Below, one piece after another: positions 1-5,090 of a stretch of DNA of 6,244 nucleotides. Source of the stretch: Actinomycetospora sp. (lineage in GTDB: Bacteria > Actinomycetota > Actinomycetes > Mycobacteriales > Pseudonocardiaceae); NCBI GenBank assembly GCA_025925615.1, contig JAICLN010000254.1, positions 1 to 6,244 on the forward strand, written 5' to 3'. A program made the translations under genes and the position numbers. A model generated the notes under the pieces. That model made no database searches, had not been told where the DNA came from, and saw only the letters and a list, made by a program, of their open reading frames with translations. The first letter of the stretch is position 1, and every line of letters starts with the position of its first letter.

Positions 1-140
1 CGCAGCGCGCCACCCCGGTGCACTACGACGACTACACGGTCTTCCGCTCGCCCTTGTCCGACTTCGTCGCCGAGGCCGAACAGCACGGATGGCTGGACCG
101 GATCGATCTCGTGGCGCGTGGGGACACCATTCGGCTCTAG
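1..140 (+). CDS. MBL-fold metallo-hydrolase, C-terminal fragment (partial)
   Basis: Only the last 45 codons are in the window; they read in frame from base 3 and end at a TAG at 138-140. The fragment contains the stretch PVHYDDYTVFRSPLSDF, followed by an acidic/aromatic segment and the ending ARGDTIRL. The 'P(V/I)HYDDY..F.SPL.DF' pattern, as I recall it, is the usual end of UlaG-like metallo-beta-lactamase-fold hydrolases in actinobacteria, where the His is the late metal ligand of the fold. The HxHxDH motif and the rest of the active site lie outside the window, so the substrate cannot be stated. It converges on the AraC-type gene, with 70 nt between the two stop codons. Nothing links it functionally to the amine locus. 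The family call is from memory of the motif and is fairly sure; the specific function is unknown. Confidence 0.75.
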   Translation, partial: QRATPVHYDDYTVFRSPLSDFVAEAEQHGWLDRIDLVARGDTIRL

Positions 141-155
141 GTGCGCTCCGCGCTC

Positions 156-195
156 GTGAGCACTTTCCCGTGCTATACCCCCGGAAAGTGCTCAC
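156..195. terminator. Perfect 13-bp inverted repeat, likely bidirectional terminator
   Basis: GTGAGCACTTTCC at 156-168 is mirrored exactly by GGAAAGTGCTCAC at 183-195, with a 14-nt loop. It lies 15 nt after the TAG of the + strand hydrolase and 15 nt past the end of the - strand regulator, so it can terminate both convergent transcripts. There is no clear T-tract on either side, as is common for actinobacterial stem-only terminators. The function is inferred from position and symmetry. Confidence 0.75.
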
Positions 196-210
196 AAGGC
201 CGGAGGCCAC

Positions 211-1215
211 CTATCGCGCCAACGTCTCCCGCGGACTACAGCCGTAGACCTCCCGGTACGTCACGGAGAAACGCCCGGGGTGGGTGAAGCCCCACCGTGA
301 GGCGATGCCGTGCACGGTGTCGCCGCGGGTCGGGTCGGCCTCGCGCAGGTCGCGGTGGGCGCCCTCGAGGCGCACGCGGGCGAGGTACTCCGTCGGGCTC
401 TGGTCGCGGTGGCGGCGGAACGCGTCCTGCAGCCCCCGGGGCCCGATCCCCGCCGCCCGGGCGATCGTCGCGAGGTCGATGTCCTCGTGGGCGTGGGCGT
501 CGATGAACCCGGCGGCCCGGCGCACCACGGCCGGCTCCCCCGCGCCCTGCCGGTGACCGCCGTCGTCGCGCAGCGCCTCGAGGGCGTCGCTGGGGAACGC
601 GAGCAGGGTGGCGACGGCGAGCGACCGTGCGGCCTGGGCCGCCGCGAGCGGGCTGCGCGCCACCTCGTCGTGGGCGAGCACGTCGTCGCGCACGTGCGTG
701 GTGACGGCCCGGACGTAGTCCGCGGCGGCCTGCGAGATCGGCCTCCAGGCGGTGAAGCGCACCGATCCGCCCTCCCAGCCCAGCCCGGCCGCCGCGCGCT
801 CGAGCACCGACCGGTCGAGCCGGACGGCCTCGTCGTCGAGGTCCTCCCACCGCGCCCGCCACGGGCCGCCGACCGGCATGAGGTAGACCTGCCCGACGTC
901 CGGCTCCACCGACGAGTGCGGCGCCGACACCCGGATCCGGCCGCCGAGGTGGGCGCTGACGATGACCGCGTCGTCGAGCGGCTCGGTCTCGCACGCGAAC
1001 TCCGCGAGGTGGCGCAGGCCGGCGATCGAGAGCCCCGGGACCTCGGCGCCGACCGCGCGGAAGGAGAACCGGTCGGGGTCGCTGCGCAGGTGCGTCCGCC
1101 GGTAGCCGACGTAGGCCTCCCCCAGCCACTCGTCGGCGACCTCGGGCCGCGTCGTCGTGACCTCGAAGCGGGAGGGCAGGCCCGCGCCGGGATGCGGCTC
1201 GTCCGTCACCGTCAC
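211..1215 (-). CDS. AraC/XylS-family transcriptional regulator
   Basis: This 334-residue protein has the two-part layout of AraC/XylS activators. Residues about 25-200 form a beta-rich sensor-like domain (for example the [20 protein letters not shown] region), resembling the AraC_binding_2 type found in FeaR-like regulators. Residues about 232-334 are the DNA-binding domain. Its first helix-turn-helix is around 246-270 ([12 protein letters not shown]...[13 protein letters not shown]) and its second around 300-328 ([29 protein letters not shown]). The start is GTG at 1215, ten nt after a GGGGGAGG ribosome-binding site at 1233-1226; a GTG two codons later (1209) is an alternative. It lies 136 nt downstream of the amine-oxidase gene on the same strand. 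FeaR of E. coli, same family, controls an aromatic amine oxidase, so local control of this amine locus is a reasonable inference. The inducer cannot be read from the sequence. Confidence 0.93.
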   Translation of the reverse strand: MTVTDEPHPGAGLPSRFEVTTTRPEVADEWLGEAYVGYRRTHLRSDPDRFSFRAVGAEVPGLSIAGLRHLAEFACETEPLDDAVIVSAHLGGRIRVSAPHSSVEPDVGQVYLMPVGGPWRARWEDLDDEAVRLDRSVLERAAAGLGWEGGSVRFTAWRPISQAAADYVRAVTTHVRDDVLAHDEVARSPLAAAQAARSLAVATLLAFPSDALEALRDDGGHRQGAGEPAVVRRAAGFIDAHAHEDIDLATIARAAGIGPRGLQDAFRRHRDQSPTEYLARVRLEGAHRDLREADPTRGDTVHGIASRWGFTHPGRFSVTYREVYGCSPRETLAR

Positions 1216-1351
1216 GCGATCGTCGCCTCCCCCGGCGCGATCAGCTGCGCGGCTCCGGTGGCGGCCGGTCCGTGGACCGCCCGGCAGCTGCGCAGGTCAA
1301 GGGTGGGGTGACACGATAGCCGGTCGCCCGACACCGGGACGCGCGGGCGGA
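1216..1351. promoter_or_regulatory. Gap between oxidase and regulator genes: small repeats, possible promoter
   Basis: These 136 bases contain a 9-bp direct repeat CAGCTGCGC at 1242-1250 and 1285-1293 (43 bp apart). Between the copies is the dyad CGGTCC-GT-GGACCG at 1266-1279. A short dyad CCGGT/ACCGG (1320-1324 and 1333-1337) lies just past the oxidase stop codon and might contribute to termination, but it is weak. On the - strand a TTGACC (1300-1295) resembles a -35 box for the regulator, but I see no convincing -10 at the right distance. The region could hold an autoregulated promoter; this is an inference. Confidence 0.3.
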
Positions 1352-3271
1352 TCAGGCGTCGGGGCCGTGGCAGTGCGCCCCGCGGCTCGGCGGGACGTCG
1401 AGCGCCGGGTTCGTGTCGAAGAACCCGACCGGCTTGAGGGTGAAGCCGGTGTACTCGACCGGCATCACGGGCCAGTCCTCCGGGCGCGGGAAGTGCGTGG
1501 TGCCGAAGGTGTGCCAGACGACGATGTCCTCGCCGTCCACGGCCCGGTCGGCCGCGGTCCAGGCCGGCAGGCCGGCGCCGCCCGGGTTCTGGTTGACGAA
1601 GTCGCCCGCGGGATAGCGCTCGTCGGCCCGGTAGGGGGTGACCCAGAGGTTGTGGGTCGAGAACCCGGCCCGCGCGTGGATCGAGGAGCGCTCGTCCGCG
1701 AGCAGGGTGGCCTTGTTCTCCGGGTGCAGCGCGTAGCCCACCGGCCGCCCCAGCGCGTTGCGCTTGTCGGGATTGACGATGTGCCAGGTCCGCACGACCG
1801 ACCCTTCGTTGTCGCGCTGCGCGTCCTGCTCGCTGGTCAGCCGGGTGACGCGGCGGCGGAAGGCGTTGCCGTACGGGTTGTCGGGTCCCATCGGCACCCG
1901 CTCGGCCTCGACCTCGTCGACGGCGTTGCGGACGCCGTCGACCGTCATGTCCAGCCGGGCGCAGAACAGGTGCTGGTGGAACGGCGCGCCGAGGCCGGGC
2001 GCGACCTCGCTCGCGTACTCCCCCGGCGTCGCGGAGGCGAACACCAGCCCGGTCGCCTTGACCTCGAGCTGGATGGTCCCGTCGAGGTAGAGGTACCAGT
2101 AGAAGCCGTAGTCGTCGTTCCCGATCGGCACGAAGAACGAGATCACCAGGCGGCGCTGCCGGCGGACCTCGCTGGCCTGGGTGAAGAACAGGTCGGAGTG
2201 CTTCCACAGCACGCCGTAGTCCTCCTCGTGCATGCAGATCGCGTTCGTGATGGTCCGCGGGTGGCCGTCGTCGCCGGCGATGACCGCGTCGGTGTAGTGG
2301 ATGTCGCCGAGGCAGTCGCACCCGAGCCGCAGCGAATCGGCGTAGCGGGCGAACATGTACTCGCCGCAGTCGAAGTAGTTCTGCCAGAACCGCACCGGGG
2401 CGGGGTCGGCGTAGGGCACCACCATCTCGGCGACGCTGGCCCGGTAGACGATCGGGCGCCCGTCGAAGGCGACCTGGTGCAGGGTCAGGCCCTCGCGCTC
2501 GTTGAACCCGTACCGCAGATCCCACTTGCCCCAGCGGACGTGGTTGCCCTCCACGGTGAACGACCGGCCCTCGGGCTGGGTGATCTCGATGGGCTTGAGC
2601 GAGTCCAGCGGCGGCCCCTGGACCTCGGGATCCTGGAAGTTGCCGGAGACGTCGGGCACGGGGACCGCCCCGGAGTCGATCACCCGGTCGACGGTGCGCG
2701 AGGTGAGGTCGACGTAGGCGACGAGGCCGTCGATCGGGTGGGCCCACGGGTGGTCCGAGGCGCCGTCCTGGCGGAAGCCGAAGGCGCGGGCCAGGCGCCG
2801 GCCGACCTCGTCGGGGTAGTCGTAGACCCCGGCGGACCGCGGCACCGCGCGGACGTCGGCCGGGTCGATCCCGCGGGCGGCCAGGGCGTCGGTCCAGCGC
2901 GCGTCCGCGTTGAGGATGGCCTCCATCGGCTCGAACTCGGCGTCGATGATCGGCGGCTGCCCGTCGCGCGGCGGGTCCAGCTCGCGGGAGGAGACGACCT
3001 CCCGCGACGACGCGGACACCACGGTGTCCCAGGACCGACCGGACTCGAGGTCGAGCAGGACGGCGCGGAAGCGGCGCTCGACGACGTCGCCGTCGCGGTG
3101 GGCGAGGACGGCGGCCTTCTCGGGCTCCTCGAGGTCGGCGAAGCAGTAGCGCACCGAGTCGGTGAGCAGGCCGGCCTCGACGAGCACCTCGCGGACGGTG
3201 TGCAGTTCGGCCTCGGTCGGCATCTCGAGCGGGTGCGCGACGGTGGTCGCGGTCGGGACGGTGGCGGTCAT
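1352..3271 (-). CDS. Copper amine oxidase homologue lacking the topaquinone tyrosine
   Basis: A 639-residue protein of the length and domain plan of Arthrobacter globiformis phenylethylamine oxidase: N2-like domain about 13-95, N3-like about 103-200, catalytic beta-sandwich about 225-630, no signal peptide. Family enzymes oxidise primary amines to aldehyde, ammonia and hydrogen peroxide using copper and a self-made topaquinone. Visible active-site residues are the copper ligands His432 and His434 (APFHQHLF) and His593 (GTTHFPRPEDWP), catalytic-base Asp301 with gate Tyr299 (WQNYFDCGEY), Tyr287, and disulfide Cys320/Cys346. The cofactor motif T-x-x-N-Y-D/E reads P-I-G-N-D-D: Asp386 replaces the precursor Tyr (one base, TAC to GAC) and Pro382 replaces Thr. 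As written it cannot make topaquinone, so amine oxidation is doubtful. The ATG at 3271 has GGAGGA nine nt upstream; the open frame continues upstream only as a shadow of the permease gene. It is probably in an operon with the upstream permease (32-nt gap). Confidence 0.95.
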   Translation of the reverse strand: MTATVPTATTVAHPLEMPTEAELHTVREVLVEAGLLTDSVRYCFADLEEPEKAAVLAHRDGDVVERRFRAVLLDLESGRSWDTVVSASSREVVSSRELDPPRDGQPPIIDAEFEPMEAILNADARWTDALAARGIDPADVRAVPRSAGVYDYPDEVGRRLARAFGFRQDGASDHPWAHPIDGLVAYVDLTSRTVDRVIDSGAVPVPDVSGNFQDPEVQGPPLDSLKPIEITQPEGRSFTVEGNHVRWGKWDLRYGFNEREGLTLHQVAFDGRPIVYRASVAEMVVPYADPAPVRFWQNYFDCGEYMFARYADSLRLGCDCLGDIHYTDAVIAGDDGHPRTITNAICMHEEDYGVLWKHSDLFFTQASEVRRQRRLVISFFVPIGNDDYGFYWYLYLDGTIQLEVKATGLVFASATPGEYASEVAPGLGAPFHQHLFCARLDMTVDGVRNAVDEVEAERVPMGPDNPYGNAFRRRVTRLTSEQDAQRDNEGSVVRTWHIVNPDKRNALGRPVGYALHPENKATLLADERSSIHARAGFSTHNLWVTPYRADERYPAGDFVNQNPGGAGLPAWTAADRAVDGEDIVVWHTFGTTHFPRPEDWPVMPVEYTGFTLKPVGFFDTNPALDVPPSRGAHCHGPDA

Positions 3272-3280
3272 GGGTGTTCT

Positions 3281-3285
3281 CCTCC
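3281..3285 (-). promoter_or_regulatory. Ribosome-binding site of the amine-oxidase homologue
   Basis: On the - strand GGAGG (continuing as GGAGGAGAA) lies nine nt before the ATG at 3271. It fixes the start of the oxidase homologue inside a much longer open frame that runs on antisense-style through the permease gene. Confidence 0.85.
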
Positions 3286-3303
3286 GGGTGGGGCGAGGTC
3301 GGG

Positions 3304-4782
3304 TCAGGCGGCCGGGGTGGTCGCGGCCGGGGCCGCGTCGTGCGGGGCGACGAGCCCCTCTCCCGCGCCGGGACCCATCGGGGCGCGGTCGCGGCGGACG
3401 AGCGCCACGACGATCCCGGCGACGGTGACGAGCACGAGCAGCCCGCCGATCCCGACGGCGAGGCCGGTCGAGCCGCCGATGAGGGTCGGGAAGTTGACGA
3501 TGGTGAGGACGAGGCAGACCGCGAGGCCGAGGAAGCCCAGGGCCGGGGCGATCCGGGTGTGCCAGACGCGCCGGTCGACGCCGCTGCGGGCGAAGTACAC
3601 GATCACGGCCAGACAGGTGAGCACCAGCAGGATCAGCACCCCGAGGGTCGCGGTGCCCGCGGCCCAGGCGAAGACCTGCGCGACCGGGTCCAGCCCGGCC
3701 ACCACGCACACCGCGATGATCACGAACGACAGCCCGGTCTGGGCGAGGGACGCGGCGTGCGGCGAGCCGTGGCGGGCGTGGGTGCGGCCCAGCGCCGCGG
3801 GCATCGCGCGGTTGCCGCCCAGGGCGAACCAGTAGCGGGCGGCGACGTTGTGGAAGGACAGGATCGCCGCGAAGATGCTGGTCACGAGCAGGACGCTGAC
3901 GACGTGGCCGGCCAGCGGGCCGAGCCAGTTCTGGACCGTCGTGAGCAGGAACGTGCCGGGGTTCGCGCCGGCCTCGGCGACCGCGGCGTCGTCGCCCCAG
4001 GCCGAGACGACGGCCCACGTGGAGATCGCGTAGAAGACGCCGACGATGGCCAGGGCGAGGTAGGTCGCCCGCGGGATGGTGCGCTCCGGGTCGCGGGCCT
4101 CGTCGCGGAAGACCGCCGTCGCCTCGAAGCCGATGAAGCTCGCGATGGCGAACATGACGGCGATCCCGACGGCGCCGGAGCTGATCTGGGTGGGCGAGAG
4201 GAACGCCGTCGAGAGGCCCTGGGCGCCGCCCTGCGCGGTCACCACCACGTCGAGGACGACCACGATCGCGATCTCCGCGACCAGCAGCACCCCGAGCACC
4301 CGGCTGGAGAGCTCGATATGGCGATAGCCCAGGACGGCGACGACGGCCATCAGCACGAAGGTCCAGATCCACCACGGCACGCTCGGCCCGCCGAAGCCGG
4401 TGACCAGTTCGTCGATCGCCGCGCCGACGTAGCCGAAGACCGCGGCCTGCACCGCCGCGTAGGTGGCCAGCGCCAGGAACGCCGCGCCCAGCCCGAGCGG
4501 GCGACCCAGGCCGTGGCGGATGTAGGTGAAGAAGGCGCCGGCGTCGGGCACGTGCGGGCTCATCGCGCAGAACCCGACCGCGAAGAAGCCGAGGACCACC
4601 GCGCAGAGCACGAACATCGCCGGGAAGGCCGCGCCGTTGCCCGCGCCGATGCCGAGCGGGACGGCCCCGGCGATGACGGTGAGCGGGGCCGCGGCGGCGA
4701 CGACCATGAACACGATGGAGCCGGCACCGAGGGAACCGGTGAGATTCGAGGGGGGCGCGTCCGTCTCGGAGGCGAGGGTCAT
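3304..4782 (-). CDS. APC-superfamily amino acid/amine permease
   Basis: A 492-residue integral membrane protein with about 12 predicted helices (roughly 22-44, 52-74, 100-128, 136-154, 160-183, 205-224, 239-262, 291-315, 350-363, 368-397, 413-430, 440-462). Family landmarks are the helix-1 stretch SIVFMVVAAAAPLTV, then GAFFTYIRHGLGRPLGLGAAF, the helix-6 region FIGFEATAVFRDEARDPERTIPRA, and the helix-8/loop segment SFHNVAARYWFALGGNRAMPAALGRTH. A soluble Pro/Ala-rich tail of about 30 residues closes the protein. Such permeases take up amino acids or amines by proton or sodium coupling or exchange; the substrate is not readable here. The ATG at 4782 has GGGAG five nt upstream; a GTG at 4836 would add 18 residues but has no good ribosome-binding site. 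Being first in an operon with the oxidase homologue suggests it imports an amine that the downstream protein binds or was once meant to oxidise. Confidence 0.93.
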   Translation of the reverse strand: MTLASETDAPPSNLTGSLGAGSIVFMVVAAAAPLTVIAGAVPLGIGAGNGAAFPAMFVLCAVVLGFFAVGFCAMSPHVPDAGAFFTYIRHGLGRPLGLGAAFLALATYAAVQAAVFGYVGAAIDELVTGFGGPSVPWWIWTFVLMAVVAVLGYRHIELSSRVLGVLLVAEIAIVVVLDVVVTAQGGAQGLSTAFLSPTQISSGAVGIAVMFAIASFIGFEATAVFRDEARDPERTIPRATYLALAIVGVFYAISTWAVVSAWGDDAAVAEAGANPGTFLLTTVQNWLGPLAGHVVSVLLVTSIFAAILSFHNVAARYWFALGGNRAMPAALGRTHARHGSPHAASLAQTGLSFVIIAVCVVAGLDPVAQVFAWAAGTATLGVLILLVLTCLAVIVYFARSGVDRRVWHTRIAPALGFLGLAVCLVLTIVNFPTLIGGSTGLAVGIGGLLVLVTVAGIVVALVRRDRAPMGPGAGEGLVAPHDAAPAATTPAA

Positions 4783-4809
4783 GGGGGCTCCCGGGTGGGG
4801 CGGGGAAAG

Positions 4810-4840
4810 GGATCGCGTTCGGATGACGCGGATCACGTTC
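4810..4840. repeat. 11-bp direct repeat with 20-bp period, candidate AraC-type operator
   Basis: GGATCGCGTTC at 4810-4820 recurs as GGATCACGTTC at 4830-4840 with 10 of 11 bases identical. The start-to-start distance is exactly 20 bp, so both copies lie on the same face of the helix. AraC-family proteins typically bind two half-sites in direct orientation about two turns apart. The pair lies 28-58 bp upstream of the - strand permease ATG. Binding by the local AraC-type regulator is an inference. Confidence 0.5.
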
Positions 4841-4877
4841 CGGGCGCCGTTCCCGGTGGGTCAACCCGTCGTTCGTG

Positions 4878-4902
4878 ACGGCGGGAGAGCGATTCCCGCC
4901 GT
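4878..4902. repeat. 9-bp-arm inverted repeat upstream of the permease-oxidase operon
   Basis: ACGGCGGGA at 4878-4886 is mirrored perfectly by TCCCGCCGT at 4894-4902 around a 7-nt centre (GAGCGAT). It begins 96 bp upstream of the permease ATG. It could be an operator for a dimeric repressor or, if transcribed, a leader hairpin in the mRNA. Its right arm overlaps a CGATTCCCG motif. Confidence 0.5.
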
Positions 4903-5051
4903 TCTCGCCGGACGGGATGTCGGTTGCGCGCCATTCCCGGAACGGAGAATCGTGCGGCCGATGTCGGGGCCGAGTGAGAAAGTGCTCCCCCGCGATTCCC
5001 GTTCGGGGCGTTTGACACCGGCGAACGATTCCGCCGGGAGCCCCGACGCTC

Positions 5052-5057
5052 TACGGT
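5052..5057 (+). promoter_or_regulatory. Candidate -10 box (TACGGT) for the + strand permease
   Basis: TACGGT lies six nt before a GTG at 5064 and 29 nt before the proposed permease start at 5087. This spacing fits an actinobacterial promoter giving a leaderless or very short leader transcript. No -35 hexamer at normal distance is evident; TTGACA at 5012-5017 is about 34 nt away, which is too far. Weak evidence. Confidence 0.3.
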
Positions 5058-5063
5058 ACGGCG

Positions 5064-5090
5064 GTGCGCAGCCGGGCGGGGAGTCGGTGA
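5064..5090 (+). other. Possible 8-codon leader ORF overlapping the permease start
   Basis: GTG CGC AGC CGG GCG GGG AGT then CGG TGA encodes the short Arg-rich peptide (V/M)RSRAGSR. Its TGA (5088-5090) overlaps the proposed permease GTG (5087-5089) as GTGA, the usual arrangement for translational coupling. It would start six nt after the TACGGT box. An ORF this short can arise by chance, so this is only a candidate. Confidence 0.2.

Larger units (their letters stand above)
4783..5086. promoter_or_regulatory. Divergent control region between the two permease genes
   Basis: This 304-bp stretch separates two divergently transcribed permease genes and must carry both promoters. I see no convincing gene in it. 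It holds an 11-bp direct repeat at 4810-4840, an inverted repeat at 4878-4902, and several CGATTCCCG-like motifs (4890-4898, 4933-4939, 4993-5001, 5026-5033). On the - strand a TTGACC (4863-4858) could be a -35 box, but no good -10 follows. On the + strand TTGACA at 5012-5017 also lacks a -10 at normal spacing, while TACGGT at 5052-5057 is -10-like. Promoter positions therefore remain uncertain. Confidence 0.6.

Noticed and set aside
2105..2120. A possible alignment shift that would rescue a tyrosine at the cofactor position
   Set aside because: Tyr388 is two residues late. The flanks (VISFF upstream, DYGFYWYLYLDGTI downstream) match the family without gaps, and the one extra residue relative to the Arthrobacter enzyme lies earlier, in the loop near residues 361-370.
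1212..2747. 511-codon - strand frame overlapping the oxidase homologue
   Set aside because: Arg/Pro-rich translation in the wrong frame of the oxidase gene, with no motif support.
1157..3835. 892-codon open frame on the + strand opposite the oxidase and permease genes
   Set aside because: Its translation is low-complexity, rich in Arg, Gly, Val, Asp and Pro, and resembles no family. It is the usual antisense shadow in high-GC DNA; the - strand frames here encode recognisable families with ribosome-binding sites.
1352..4864. 1170-codon - strand frame that would fuse an N-terminal extension of about 530 residues to the amine oxidase homologue
   Set aside because: The extension is Arg/Pro-rich shadow sequence of the permease gene read in another frame. 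The ATG at 3271 with a strong ribosome-binding site is the true start.
3274..4878. 534-codon + strand frame opposite the - strand permease
   Set aside because: It is rich in Asp, Glu, Arg and His, without domain features, and lies antisense to a clear 12-helix permease.
5012..5057. TTGACA plus TACGGT as one promoter for the + strand permease
   Set aside because: The gap between the hexamers is about 34 nt, twice the usual 16-18 nt, so they cannot form one standard promoter.
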